A stretch of DNA of 64,000 nucleotides from Adiantum capillus-veneris (taxonomy: Eukaryota; Streptophyta; Polypodiopsida; Polypodiales; Pteridaceae), in assembly GCA_014529385.2 (NCBI GenBank), contig CM043963.1, positions 7,181,001 through 7,245,000 on the forward strand, read 5' to 3'. A program made the translations under genes and the position numbers. Of the stretch, positions 42,883 through 55,685 are shown one piece after another. How positions within the stretch are numbered: position 1 is the first letter of the stretch; each line of letters starts with the position of its first letter. The notes beneath the pieces were generated by a model. The model made no database searches, was not told the DNA's origin, and saw only the letters and a list, made by a program, of their open reading frames with translations.

Positions 42883-43546
42883 TGTAAGGTCTCTGACCTC
42901 GATCAAAAAGAGCACCATTGTACCTTGAAATGAATATACTGGAAAAAGTTACTATTTTTAGCAGTTTTCCGAATTCTATCAGTGCCATGATGTTTAGAAT
43001 ATCTTAAAGCTTTGAAATGTGAATTAAAATAATTTTTGTAAAAAAATTCCAAAAATAGTAAGTCTTTGGTCACCCGACCAGTCCAGTTTTGACCGTCTCG
43101 AAAAACTGCACCCGTACCCCGAATTTCAAAAAATGCATTTTCGGACCCTGGGGGCTGCTAAACATGGCAGGTACTCGGGCCAGTACGCCTTAGTTAGAGC
43201 TTGCTATAGCAATTTTCGGCATCAAATTCCGACTCGTATGACCCGTTTTAGCCTAAAATCAATTTTTCCCAAAATTGTCCAAGGAGGCACCGGGGGCTTG
43301 AAGCTGTGTGGGAGCAGGTTCCAGGCCACTCCAGGTCAGCTTTAGCAGCTAGGGGGCGCCTTTTGTCCTTGTGGGAGTCTTGGGAGAGTTTCCAAGCTTG
43401 CAACTAGGTGTAAGAGCCAGTTAACCAAGCCAACTGGACACTTGGTGGGTAGGCAACTGGACTTGCCATGCTTAACTGGAGTAGCTCCCAGATGCAAATA
43501 GCAAGTAGGTTCGATTTTCAGCTTGAGGAGGCCTATTTAAAGGTGT

Positions 43547-43643
<97 letters not shown>

Positions 43644-45635
43644 CACACACCTTGGGGAAGTGCTGCCGGCACACACACAGTTTTTGAAGGAGAAGCAAGG
43701 AGGGAGGTGCTGGCAAAATTCTCATCTTGAGGATTCATTGGATCAGAAAAATCAGAGGATTCTCAGCCCCTAATCACGATAATTATGGTTTAATTACGGT
43801 TCTTCTTAATTCTCATCATTACTCTCCCATATTCTTCGTCTACTATGCCTACTTTCAGCTATAATTCTCTATAGCTGCTCTCTAAGTTTACATAGCTATA
43901 CTCCATTACATAATCATCATTCAATTAGCTAAATTATGCAGCCATTCATCATCCTTAATCAAGGATTAATACATGATTAGGAAAGATTCTCTCTCTACGC
44001 AGCATAGTTAATAAATTGTTAGCCAGTAATAGTGTAGATTTGATGAAATTCATTCTTTTACCACTCAATAGTGTTGTAATTAAATTAGACTCAATCTTCT
44101 CCCACATTAAAATGTGATTAAGGCTGAAAATTAATCCGTCATTAGGCCATTAAGAAGAGAATTTTCTATCACACATGCCTGCGGTAATTCTACATCTTCA
44201 AATTACTCTAGGAAAATGATTGAGCTTGCTTACTTCATCTCTTTTGTAAATCAATTAGTGAAATTCTGAATTTCTTAATCATCTAAACCAAGTGATTAAC
44301 CTTAGAGCCAGTTCCCATAGGGTAAGTAAAGAATCACCCTTAAAATTGCTAGGTCTCGAAGGAAAAATCTAATCTCTTGCATAAGGAGGATTCTTTAATG
44401 ATTCTAATCTGCCAATTGGTTTGTTATGATGCTCTCGGAATTTAGCTCTTTTTCAAGTTTATCATTTAAAGTAGTGAGTAAAATGGCCCCGGTTAAGAGA
44501 ACTCGCTTCGGTGGTGCCCACGACCGCGAGGCGGGAACGAGCAATGTGAACGGAAAGGGAAAAGCTCCCATGGACGAACAAATACCGGCCATCTCACGGG
44601 CCATTGACGAAGAAATGGAAGAGGTAGGTCATAATTTCATTCAAGTTGTTTAATTTAACATTGCACACGTTTAGCTAAGAATGAACATATTCCAAAAAAT
44701 GTTGGAGAAATCCGACCGAAACCTCGGCATTAAATTCATTTGTACATTAAAGTCTAAAGTAGGAAAGAAATGATTGATGGGTATGCTGTTTGCAATAGGA
44801 AAGAATGTCTGCTAGGAAAAATTTAGCTCAACATGTTCATTCTATTTCCAATGTTGAATCAATCCTGACCCCCCTACTGATCACAGGGGGCAGAGTTCCT
44901 CGCTAAGGGCTCTTGAATCCACGACTTGCTTTTTATGTGGTGGATACCCACGACTTGTGGACATACCTAGTTGTATGGGCAGTTAGGCGACAACGGGAGG
45001 AGTAAACTCTCACTGGAGGGGGGATGTTGTACCTCCAGAACATTGGAATTTTAATGAATAAGTTTGAGTAGAATTTTTACTAGAATACTGTCTTGGTGCC
45101 ATTTGCAATACTGGTTGAAGGGCTGTCTTAACGAACATTGTGACTCGAAATCTAATCAAGGAATTTTTATGTTGAACAACCATTGTGGTAGTAATTAGGG
45201 AACACAAGGAAGTGTGAGTGTGGGGGTGGGAAGTGGGGGCTTGGCTCAGGTTGCCAATGCCTATGAGAAGGGTGGTCCCGATTGGTCGGGAACTCTCTGT
45301 CCCCATAGTGTTAAAATCGATACTAGTAATACTCATTGCCCCTAGAGCGGCGAAGTCTCAAGTGTACGTGCCTCTGAAACATGGGGAAAAAGGCACTCGA
45401 GGTTTCTCTCCTCTTGGAAGGTGGGTCTTAGGATCGCTAGATAGTTTAAGTACGCTTCCCCTGCGAGGTGGAGCTAGATCTCTTTGCTAGTAGGCTTGAA
45501 CTCGATTCACTTTGTGATGAGAGATCGTCCGCTAGTGGAACCCTGAACCACTTTGTTTGCTTCTGTTATAGATCTAGTGGCCACCAGGTTCACCATCAGA
45601 TCCGCCGTTTGATACGGCGGGGTGGGGACCTCACA
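42883..45635 (+). repeat. Element 3 5' LTR, about 2.75 kb
   Basis: Begins TGTAAGGTC and ends CCTCACA right before the primer-binding site. Its first 958 bases match the truncated 3' LTR. It contains a (CT)n(CA)n microsatellite at about 43,551-43,640 and a 58-codon ORF (from ATG about 44,480, MAPVKRTRFGGAHDREAG) that I do not recognise and cannot test, because the other LTR lacks that part. The exact end is uncertain by 2 bp. Confidence 0.85.
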
Positions 45636-45637
45636 CT

Positions 45638-45649
45638 TGGTATCAGAGC
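45638..45649 (+). promoter_or_regulatory. Element 3 primer-binding site
   Basis: TGGTATCAGAGC, complementary to the initiator-Met tRNA 3' end. Confidence 0.92.
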
Positions 45650-46484
45650 CTAGGTTAGGCTGAGAAATAAAGTCGTATTGTTTGAACATTTAAAAGGAAC
45701 TGAAAGTATGTAGGTACTTGATCCAAATTCCTTGCATTGGTGTTGCAGGAAGACCCCGTGCTAGAATATCGGAAGTTCCAAGTGTTTGAGCTTATTTATG
45801 AGCAAGTCGAAGATCCCCAGTTTACCAGTTCAGGCGAGATGTCATGGAGATACTGATGAAGGCTCATACGCCACACTCCACTCGCATCGATAGAGGATGG
45901 GGACTTGATTGGACACTTGCAGGAGGGGTTTACTACATCAACGCTCGGAAGCTAGGATGCCTGGCTATACCGATTTGAAGAAGATATGTTGGGGAGAAGA
46001 GTTGAGGGTAGTGGAGTTATTCTACCTGCTGCCTACCTGATTGGACCTGACTGTCTCAGGCGACTCCAATCAAACCATCAACGACTGGCTCCTGGAAAAG
46101 GTCACCGAGGTGATCCCAGCGACGAACAGAGTCAGAACTTTTGGAGTACCAAAAGAAGAATCCCGGATTGATATCTTAGTTTATTATCCACTCAAGGATG
46201 AGTACAGGAACTATTTCACGGACAAAGTAGTGCATCATGTGAACACAATCTCCTAGGTGTATCTTATACGCAATCCAAAAATCCATGTAATAATTTGATC
46301 ATCAGTTATCCTAAACCTTGAGGGGTTTCAATTGTAATAAATTTTCATCAATAAAGTGCTTTTTGTCTCTGAATATATGTCTCTTGATAAAGTGGAATCT
46401 TGAATTTTATTTAAAGTCTCATGTCTATTTTGAAATCCAAGTAATGGTATCAAGAATCTCGTATAACCCATGTAGGCACCGCAT
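45650..46484. other. Element 3 leader, no recognised product
   Basis: Short overlapping ORFs (45,986-46,171 and 46,041-46,256) show no known motif. The second (NQTINDWLLEKVTEVIPATN) may be chance. Confidence 0.45.
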
Positions 46485-47313
46485 GTTGCTCTGTACTCGA
46501 CAGCGCAAGAGAAGAAGCTCCTCCTTAAGCAAGCCCAACCTCTGATCTTTAAGGGCGAGGGGACAAATGTGGAGAGAGATGCGGAAGTGTGGATGGAAGC
46601 CATGGACGATTACTTTGAAGCTACGGGGACCCAGCCCGTAAATCAGACCATGCTTGAGATGTTCCGCTTGACTGGCGATGCCAAGATATGGAGGAAGCAA
46701 CATTGCAGGGACCTGGATATTAAGGGATCTTCCGAATCCTCGGAAGACATCAAAGCTGCGATAATGGGGCGTTATTTACCACCTACCTATAGAACCTTGA
46801 AGATGAATGAATTCTTTTCACTTCGGCACAACTGACTTCATCTGTCGAAGAATATTATGCAAAGTTTGTCACTCTTTGGAGATATGCTCCTAAGATGACC
46901 TTGGAACAACACGTGGCGAGGTTCTGCCAAGGGCTAATCAACCCTTTGAATACTCGGTTGGAAGCTCTTAGGCCAACGACACTACATGATGCCTTGTTGA
47001 GGGCCAAACCTCTAGCTCTTGAAGTACAAAAGGTTAATCAGAATAGGAGGAATCATTGGGGAAAGAGGGCAAGGACAACTGCTTAAATAACATACCAGCC
47101 AACCAAGCATATGACCAACGCCCTATTGTGGCTGCCACCACAACCATGGAGTTTCCAGATGTTCGATGCTATGGTTGCGGCGAGTATGGACATTACAGAT
47201 CCAAGTGCCCCAGGAACACCCAGGCAACCAATGCCAATGCCATACCCTTGAATACCCATGGGCGTGGCCAAGCTAACAGAAGAGGAGGACGAGGAAGGAT
47301 GAACAGAGGGTGA
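46485..47313 (+). pseudogene. Element 3 gag, frameshifted
   Basis: Capsid blocks appear in three frames: AQPLIFKGEG and WMEAMDDYFEATGTQP up to FFSLR, then (shifted) LTSSVEEYYAKFVTLWRY and MTLEQHVARFCQGL, then (shifted again near 47,060-47,085) the zinc knuckle CYGCGEYGHYRSKC (about 47,168-47,209) and an Arg/Gly-rich end. Gag would form the particle and package RNA. The last frame runs into TGA 47,311-47,313 and then continues in frame as the protease region, so that TGA is a nonsense change rather than a natural end. Confidence 0.85.
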
Positions 47314-47334
47314 GGGAGTGGAGCTACCTCCAGA

Positions 47335-50300
47335 GTGAATGCCGCAGTGGTACAACCAACTGTGGGTGCTGAAGCAGTGGAGAGAGCAACCCTACATGCT
47401 GCAATTGACAATACCAATGGTTGTGAGAAATACGCAGTCATTCATACGCCAGGATCTCTCAGAGGTGAACAAGTTAACTTCCTTATAGATTGTGGTAGTA
47501 CTCTTTCATTTCTTTCACCCAGATGCATGAGGAAGCTAAAGCTAGATAAGTATCCAACAAGCAAGCTAGTTGTAGAGTTAGCAAACGGCAAGGAAGTAGT
47601 ATCTCAACATTCTGCAGGAAAAATCGACTTTGATTTAGGGGGACACCCAACTTCTGCCCAATTTCGAACTCTACCCTTAGGATTCTTTGACGGGATACTA
47701 GGGATGGACTGGCTAAAGCAAAATAGGGCCCACATACATTGTGCACAAGGAAACTTTACCTTTACAGATAACTTGGGTAATGAAGCCTTAATCCAGGGGG
47801 AAAATGGGAGACCTAGGGCTACCTAGTTAAGGCCGGCATACTTTTGAAGGGACTAAGAAAGGGACAACAAATTTATGCGGTAAATCTCAACAAGGTGGAC
47901 CAATCAGATACCTCACTTTGACCAAACTGGTTGAGGGAGTATGATGATGTATTCCCTGAAGACCTTACGAACCTTCCGCCACAGAGAGAGGTAGATCATG
48001 AGATTGAGACTATCCCTGGATGTGAACCTATCTCAAAAAGACCTTATAAAATGTCACTTCTAGAAGCCATCGAACTCAAGGAACAAATTAGGCAACTCAT
48101 TGAACAAGGATTCATTCGACCCAGTACTTCTCCTTGGGGTGCACCAGTTCTTTTTCAGAAGAAGAAGGATGGAACCTTAAGGTTATTCATAGATTACCGT
48201 GGACTGAACCAGGTAACTGTCAAGAACAAGTATCCAATTCCAAGAATTGACGAACTCTTGGATAGGCTCCACGGCACCAAAATGTTTACAAATATTGATC
48301 TAAGGTCAGGATATTACCAAATCAGGATCAAGGAATCAGATATTCCAAAGACGGCTTTCAACGCTAGGTATGGACACTAGAATTCATAGTAATGTCTTTT
48401 GGTCTAACAAATGCTCCTGCAAGCTTCAATCGACTTATGCAGGATATTTTCAGACCTTACCTGGATGATTTTGTCTTGGTTTTCTTTGATGACATTCTGA
48501 TCTATTCTAAGAACGAGGCATATCACGAAGAACATGTTCGCAAAGTACTTGATCTTCTTCGGGAACACCAACTTTACGCTAAAGAGAGCAAGTGCACCTT
48601 TTGCTCACCAAAGGTCAACTATCTTGGATTTGTCATATCGGCTGAAGGGATTTCAGTGGACCCAGACAAAGTCAAGGATATCGTTGATTGGCCTCAACCG
48701 TCCACCGTCAGTGAAGTAAGAGGATTTCTTGGGATAACGGGATGGTACAGGATTTTTGTCAAGGATTATGCACGTATTGCTGCACCTTTGACGGAACTCC
48801 TGAAGAAAGGAATGAGGATCAAATGGAAGACCGAGAACGAGTCTAGCTTTGCTAATCTAAAAGAATTCTTGATCTGAGCTCCTATTTTAAAGCTTCTAGA
48901 CTTCAGTAAGGAATTTGAAGTAGCGACAGATGCTAGAAAATTTTCTCTAGGCGCAGTTCTTACTCAAGAAGGAAGACCAGTGGCGTATACTTCGCGAAAG
49001 CTGAGGGATCACGAGAAGAATTATCCTACTCATGATTTGGAACTTTTAGCGGTTATTCATGCACTGAAGTTATGGAGACATTATCTTCTTGGACGCAAGT
49101 TTCAGCTGGTTACAGACCACAAGAGCTTAAAATGGATTTTTACTCAACCTATTCTCAATATGCGACAACGGCGATGGATAGAACTATTACAGGAATATGA
49201 CCTTGACATAAAGTATAGACCAGGGAAGGAAAATGCAGTTGCAGATGGTCTTAGACGAAAATCCTTTCTTGGAGCTATCTCTATTCCAAATAACCCTATC
49301 TGGGATAGAATCAAAGAAGCATCCTTGGTAGATCCAGAGTACCAACGTATAGTATCACTAGTTGAGCAGAATAAGATGCTTGAAGCTAAAGATTACTCTC
49401 TTATGGGAGGATGTCTTTACTACAGACATAGACTCTGTTGTACCAAGAGATCCAGCCTTGAAGAAGGCCATTTTGTATGAAGCACACGATAGCCCTACAT
49501 GTGGACATCCAGGCTATGCTAAAACTCTTCATGCTATAAGGAGGAGTTATTTTTGGTATGGAATGAAAGGAGACATACTTTGCTATGTGAGGCAATGTCT
49601 TTCTTGTCAGCGGATAAAGGCCGAAAGGATCAAGTTACCAGGGCAACTTCAACCTCTTGACATACCCCATATGAAATGGGAATGCATCAGTATGGATTTT
49701 GTTACAGGATTACCTTCCACAAGGGGTTATGATTCTGTTTTTGTGGTTGTTGATATGCTCACAAAAGTGGCTCATCTAATACCTGTAAAGACAACCTTTA
49801 CTGCTTCAGATGTTAGCCGGGTATTCATCAAGGAGAATTTTAGGCTACATGGTCTACCCAAGCGTATCGTCAGTGATAGAGATTCCAAGTTTACATCAAA
49901 ATTTTGGACTTCTCTTTTCCAATCTATTGGGTCACAATTAGCTTTCAGTACAACATACCATCCACAGACAGATGGGCAAACTGAAAGAGTTAATCAAGTC
50001 ATCGAGGACATTCTCAGAGCCTATTGTTTGCAAGAACCAAAGAAGTGGTTACAATACCTACCTTTGGTGGTGTATGCTTATAATTCTTCCGAACACAGAA
50101 GCATTGGAATGTCACCTTTCAAAGCTCTTTATGGACAGGAATGTTTAGCACCACTGAACTTGTCAGATCCAACCATCAGGGTAGAAGCCTCTAGGAAGAT
50201 GCTAGAAGATATGGAAGCTCAGACTAGAGCTGTTCGCCAAGACATTCAGGCCGCTCAGGATAGACAAAAGCACTATACATATAAGAACCATTCGGAAAGG

Positions 50301-50692
50301 ACTTTCAAAGAAGGGGCTAAGGTTTTTCTGCGAGTCCGACCAAAGAAAAGCAACTTATCACTAGGCAGATATAAGAAGCTAAGCCCAAGGTATTGTGGAC
50401 CATTTGAGATTGTTAAAGTTGTAAGTGACCAAGCCTACAAGCTAAAGTTACCTGCAAACTTGAAGGTTCATGATGTATTCCACGTCAGCTTACTCAAACC
50501 CTATATTCCTAACCTTGATCAATTCTTCGACTCAGATCAGATAGTCATGCCAGCACAAGGAGTTCTCGAGCTCCAACCTGACTATGTACTTGAAACAAGG
50601 GAAAGAAAGTTATGCAACAGAACTATCACAGAGCATCTAGTAAAGTGGCAGGATTACCCTGAAGAAGATGCAACTTGGGAGGACGAACCAAC
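47335..50692 (+). pseudogene. Element 3 pol with chromodomain, frameshifted and interrupted
   Basis: Protease FLIDCGSTLSFLS (Asp codon 47,488-47,490), with Cys between Asp and Gly. RT begins near 47,931 ([11 protein letters not shown]) and continues [19 protein letters not shown], a frameshift near 48,380, then [15 protein letters not shown] and catalytic FFDDILIYS (48,488). RNase H TDARKFSLGAVL after TGA 48,875-48,877, then TSRKLRDHEKNYPTHDLELL. Integrase after another shift near 49,400: zinc finger HDSPTCGHPGYAKTLH with CLSCQRIKAE, then the core MDFVTGLPS, SDRDSKF and DGQTERVNQ. The SH3-like tail is FEIVKVVSDQAYKL, and the chromodomain YVLETRERKL ends in VKWQDYPEEDATWEDEP at the element 4 insertion. 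The last codons resume at 55,613 beyond element 4. Chromodomain tails identify the chromovirus clade. Confidence 0.93.
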
Positions 50693-51177
50693 TGCTACAA
50701 CCGGAAGCGTAGAGTGCCCTGCAAAATACTCAAAATAGCGCATAGCAAACATAAACGAATAACTCTACATACCTGTCGACTCGCACAAATCCATAATTTA
50801 GCACAATACGAACAGAGAGAGACAGAGAGTGAGAGAATTGAGAGAGCACGTGCAGGCGCACCTCCTAGAGCGGAGTGCTACACCGGCACGGCGAGAGAGA
50901 AGAGAGGAGAGATGAGAAGAGCAACGCAGACACTGGGTGCAATCTCCCCCCGTGCAAGAGTGACCTTTTTCCTCTTGCACGTATTTGCTATATAGATTTC
51001 TTGAATGGTCAAATTGGTTACAAACTGACCGGCCGGTCATAATTGGCCAAAGCTCATAAAAGAGCACTTGAATAATAAATTGTACATGATATACAGATAC
51101 ATTTGCATAGGCCAAGCTGGGTCTAGTATTTTCCACTTGTCAAATGCAATAAATCATAAAATATCATTTCTATAACA
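50693..51177 (-). repeat. Element 4 left LTR (3' LTR in element sense)
   Basis: 485 bp, followed inwards by the polypurine-like minus-strand CCAATGGAGAGGTA. On the minus strand CTATATAG (about 50,993-50,986) is a TATA candidate. Confidence 0.94.
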
Positions 51178-51611
51178 TACCTCTCCATTGGAAAGCAACT
51201 GTCCTCAGTTGCGAATATAAAAATCTGCAAACAATACTTGTAAAAAACAGTGATTAGTATGTTGTGTCAAAAAACATCACATAATAAGGAAAATTTATGA
51301 AATTAAACAACATTAGCTTATGCCTGTCGTCATCCACATACCACCTATTTTAGTGTCCCATACCACTAGAATAAGCAGTATATGTCATACCCTGATGAAT
51401 CAGGATATCATTGGTCACACTCAATCTCATAGATCTCAAGTCCAATTTGATTACCAAGTCCAAATCCAATTTCAAATGGAACTCCAAACATCTGCCAACA
51501 TATATCCATTTTTCAAATCCAATATCCGTCAATTTGTATACCCGGGTAACAAAATCATACCATTTGCAGTGGTGGCCAACCACTGCAGCATGATTTTGTG
51601 ATCGGTGTTGC

Positions 51612-51806
51612 CTCATCCGGCAAGTCTACACCAATAAAGCATGCTGCCTAAATTGGCGAATCTGCACTAATGCTGCCTAAATCGGCGGGTCTGCATTGGA
51701 TATTGTTTAAAAATCATAAATCTGAAGTTTATTAATGTGCTGCCTAAATCGGCGGATCTGCAACAAGATGAGTGGCTACACACTGCCTAGATCGGCGAAT
51801 CTGTGT
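51612..51806. repeat. Five spaced copies of a GCCTAAATCGGCGGATCTGCA-like word
   Basis: Copies near 51,617 (worn), 51,645, 51,673, 51,740 and 51,783, separated by unrelated sequence of different lengths. The core GCCTAAATCGGC has dyad ends GCC/GGC and CCGATTTAGG on the other strand. Spacing is too irregular for a simple tandem array. Confidence 0.75.
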
Positions 51807-53493
51807 GTGCACGACCAATGGACAAGACGAGACATAAAAATATAACATTTATCACATGTGTGAGACCAATGTGGAGCATGGTTGAGTAGGAGGGTACTTA
51901 CAAACCGTTGTTCAGTGTCCCAAAGGAGTTGCATAGCTGATAGACAAATCACCTCAATAAAAATTCCTTTCAATATAATTAGAAGTGATGAGCTTATATA
52001 ATTAGCAGTGCTTGAGTATTCAAGTTAGAACATAATGCAGAAAATAAAATGTGAAAAGAGGAATGACGTAATTGATGGACATACCAGGAGGGTATATTGT
52101 AGTTGAAAATATATATACCATTGTTGGTACATGGGGAGAGGTACTAGTGCTACAACTAGCAAACTTACACCAAAAATCTAATAGATCCAAATTGTGTTAG
52201 CGTGGGGTTAATAAGGGGTCATGAACTTGCAATGAAAACTACAGAAGGGATAGGTATACAACCGAGACAAATGTGAGACAACTGAACGGAAAGAAAAATT
52301 TTGCAGTTCTAATTAAATAGTGTAGATCAACTAGTGCCATTAACAAAAAAAAAAAAAGTTACAAGAATGAAGTGCGAGTTGTTGCAAGGCAACTTGTGCT
52401 CAGGCAGTTCTGAAGCACCTATTTTAGGTTTAAAGTTGCATCGAAAAACTATTGTTAACTCAGTAACCCTGTTCAACTCGAATGAGCAAAGGTGCTCGAG
52501 ATAAGCGTCAATTGTGAGGGTCGTAGTGTATGATACTTGGGTCCAAATTATATATGAGTCATGCCTTTTGCGTAGTTCACGTACCTAGTAGATGCGTGGT
52601 CTTGAATGTTTATTTATTTATTTATTTGCAATTACTGGATTATTATACATTGCGTAATTGTCCAAAAATATAACATGATTGACGTCAATCACTAAAACGT
52701 AACAATAGGGGGATGGCGGGGGGTTTTGAAGAGAGAGAAAGAAATGAAATGAAATGTTATTTCAACAGTCTTCAAAATGCTAAAATTTCCTATGAAAACA
52801 ATCAGATACAATCCTTGGGGACCTACTCCAATGCCGGGGTACAAAATAAAATAAAAGATTGACGAATTAAAAGCCTAACAACGCGTTGTTGGAGAAAGTA
52901 TTACACTGATTGCTAAAAACTTCATCAACGTCCTGCTCTGTAAGTAGTGGGGGGGATGCCATAGGCGAGTCTGCATCCAAAGCAGTAGACGAGGGGGAGG
53001 AGAAGAGGGAGTAATAAAATGTTTTCCTATGGGACCTACCTCATACAATCCTTAGGGTTGTAATACTATGTCTGGGTATAAAATAAAATGAAGTAAGTAA
53101 AAAGACTTGAAACAAATCATCCTCATCGTCGTCAGAGCTGCAGCGGTGGTGTCGCAGAAAATAGTGCAGCGGTCGCGAAAGAGCTTCATCAATGTCGGAG
53201 GAAGTTGCAAAGGGAGGTGTTGGCTGGGCATTTTCGGCAAGATGGCGCTGCTCTCGGGCCTGGGGTTGAAAGGGAAAACGCAGGGCCGAGCCAAGGGCTG
53301 GCCATGAGCAGAGCAGGTTGCTTTTCAGTGAGCCCTCACGAGCCCTCACAAGCTACACCTCATGGAACTCCACAGAACTAGGCCATGGATACGAGGACCT
53401 ACCACAGAGAGCTTCGTCAAGATCATCCGTGCAAGAGCTTTTTCAGTTTCTGTCGCTGTAGAGCTCTATCAATGTCTGCCGCTGCAGGCGGAG

Positions 53494-53494
<1 letters not shown>

Positions 53495-53569
<75 letters not shown>
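53495..53569. repeat. (GA)n microsatellite, about 75 bp
   Basis: Uninterrupted GA run. ORFs across it (53,362-53,813 plus, 53,423-54,058 minus) owe their length to it. Confidence 0.97.
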
Positions 53570-53570
<1 letters not shown>

Positions 53571-55114
53571 GGTTGTGCTTGTCGCAAAGATTGCATGCGG
53601 TCAAGGTTGACTGGCCTCCAACAGTTGGAGCCAAAAATGATTGGGTGGTTTAGGGTATGTGCCTCCATGCAGGCACACGCAGTTCTGAGTGGGTGGTTTG
53701 GGCGCCACAAGATGAGAGAAAAGGAGAGATTGGATGGGCTGGTGACTAACTGTTGGGTTGGCACGCCATGTAGGCAACTGAGAGAGTATGAGATTATTGA
53801 GGTTGAGATTTGAGAGGGAGTTAGAGAGTGCTGGCGGCGGATCCAACAACCAGTGTGCGTGAGTACTAGGGTTACGTCATGGTGAAAATTGAAAGTGGCA
53901 CCAGAAAGCAACGGCTCACGTGCTCCGGGATGGTCAGTTTTGGTGGCCACTCGAGTTGATTTTCCTGTAAGGTATCTGATAACGATATAAGCGGCCTGCT
54001 GGTTCGATAACAGATAGCAATTGGTGGTCGATTGCGTGCTGCGGGCGATAAGGAACAACTTAGAGCCGAAAATAGTGGCGCTCCACAGAAGGGGTTGGTG
54101 AGAGTCAAATGCCTTAGCTGTAATGAAATTGCATGGTGGCTCGAAGGTGAGTGGCTGGGAATGATAGCATGCATGCGGGTGGAGGTTTTAATGGTGGTTG
54201 TAAGCAAGGGTCAAGAGAGGTGTCTATGTGGTGTGTCGCCAATTGGCGAGAGAGAGAGAAAGAGAGTCGAGAGACTCTACTGTGGTTGGTAGCAAACGGC
54301 AGCTGCTCCTATGTAGCCAATGAGGGGTAAAGAGAGAAAAAGAGTGAGGGGCTGGCTGCAGGCGGCCGAGAACTGAGAGAGAGACAAGGTCTTATATGCG
54401 CAGATAAACTGTGCACTGTTAGTGGGTAGTTAACACCCGTCTGGGTTTGGACAGAGTCGAGATGACAACTACTTGTGTTGGCGAGCTTGTGTGCATGAAC
54501 ATGCCATGGAGCTGATGAGAGGCAAGAGGTGACAAGAGTGCAAGGCCAGCCTTAGTTTGCCTTCAAGCATTGCAGTGGATATATCACAGTGAATGATAGT
54601 CCTAAATTTCCTCCTGGACTTCTCCTTTTCCTCACGGCTCATAAAGTCTCTCTTGAGGTTATTTCCTTAATGATAAATCTGCGCTTCTTCTTGACAATTT
54701 GGTCTCTTTCTAAATCTCTCACTACTCAAATGAAAGGTTTTATTATATCACCAAAATATCACTTCATGGTTATGTTATTTGACGATATACTTCATTACGG
54801 ATTGCTTAATCGTAAGAAATCAGGTGCTATCGTCCATATGGATACTTTACTATCATAGCATGAGCACCTTATAATAAACATCGAATACTTTTTCATGAAA
54901 TGGTTACACTAGTTTCAAAACATAACAAGAAGAAAGGAGACTCTAATTTGCCAAAAAGGCCTCGACGAACCCATGCAATTATTTCTCGTCTACTAACATA
55001 TGTTATATCAATTAATACTATTTGTAAATAGAGAAAAAGAGAGAGAGAGGAAAAAAAACACTTAGCTTTGATCGACATATCCAAGGTCAAGAGTCATTGG
55101 AATGTAGCCTAAAG

Positions 55115-55126
55115 CTCTGATACCAC
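55115..55126 (-). promoter_or_regulatory. Element 4 primer-binding site
   Basis: GCTCTGATACCA on the plus strand, that is TGGTATCAGAGC on the minus strand, next to the right LTR. Confidence 0.92.
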
Positions 55127-55612
55127 TGCTACAACCGGAAGCGTAGAGCGCCCTGCAAAATACTCAAAATAGCGCATAGCAAACATAAACGAATAACTCT
55201 ACATACCTGTCGACTCGCACAAATCCATAATTTAGCACAATACGAACAGAGAGAGACAGAGAGTGAGAGAGATTGAGAGAGCACGTGCAGGCGCACCTCC
55301 TGGAGCGGAGTGCTACGCCGGCACGGCGAGAGAGAAGAGAGGAGAGATGAGAAGAGCAACGCAGACACTGGGTGCAATCTCCCCCCGTGCAAGAGTGACC
55401 ATTTCCCTTTTGCACGTATTTTTTATATAGATTTCTTGAATGGTCAAATTGGTTACAAACTGGCTGGCCGGTCATAATTGGCCAAAGCTCATAAAAGAGC
55501 ACTTGAATAATAAATTGTACATGATATACAGATACATTTGCATAGGCCAAGCTGGGTCTAGTCTTTTCCACCTGTCAACTGCAATAAATAATAAAATATC
55601 ATTTCTATAACA
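55127..55612 (-). repeat. Element 4 right LTR (5' LTR in element sense)
   Basis: 486 bp matching the left LTR with few changes, followed by CCAAC. Confidence 0.94.
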
Positions 55613-55685
55613 CCAACGCTCATAAAAGATTACCCAAACACATTCTTGAGATGAGGACATCTCAAATTTTTCACGTTGGGGAGAT
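55613..55685 (+). pseudogene. Element 3 pol end after the element 4 insertion, plus polypurine tract
   Basis: After the target duplication the chromodomain frame resumes (LIKDYPNTFLR) and stops at TGA. The purine-rich GTTGGGGAGAT then abuts the 3' LTR at 55,686. Confidence 0.8.

Larger units (their letters stand above)
51178..55114. other. Element 4 interior, non-coding
   Basis: No retrotransposon protein motif. It contains a dispersed 22-bp word array (51,612-51,806), a TTTATTTATTTATTTG run (about 52,611) and a GA microsatellite. Short ORFs at 53,041-53,349 (minus), 54,032-54,292 and 54,589-54,858 have no recognised family. Confidence 0.6.
50693..55612 (-). mobile_element. Element 4: non-autonomous LTR retrotransposon inserted in element 3
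   Basis: LTRs of 485 and 486 bp begin TGCTACAACC and end TCTATAACA. CCAAC flanks both sides (50,688-50,692 and 55,613-55,617). The initiator-Met primer-binding site sits inside the right LTR on the minus strand and GGAGAGGTA beside the left LTR, so it reads leftwards. The 3.9-kb interior has no gag or pol motif on either strand; the longest minus ORF (53,423-54,058) is padded by a microsatellite. Like LARD-A it is a large retrotransposon derivative in architecture, but the LTRs are unrelated. The near-identical LTRs suggest a recent insertion. Confidence 0.93.

Noticed and set aside
43468-43773. ORFs with Thr-His or Cys-Val repeats in the element 3 LTR
   Set aside because: CA/TG microsatellite translation.
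53362-54058. ORFs of 142 and 211 codons in element 4
   Set aside because: Same microsatellite effect; the non-repeat parts show no motif.
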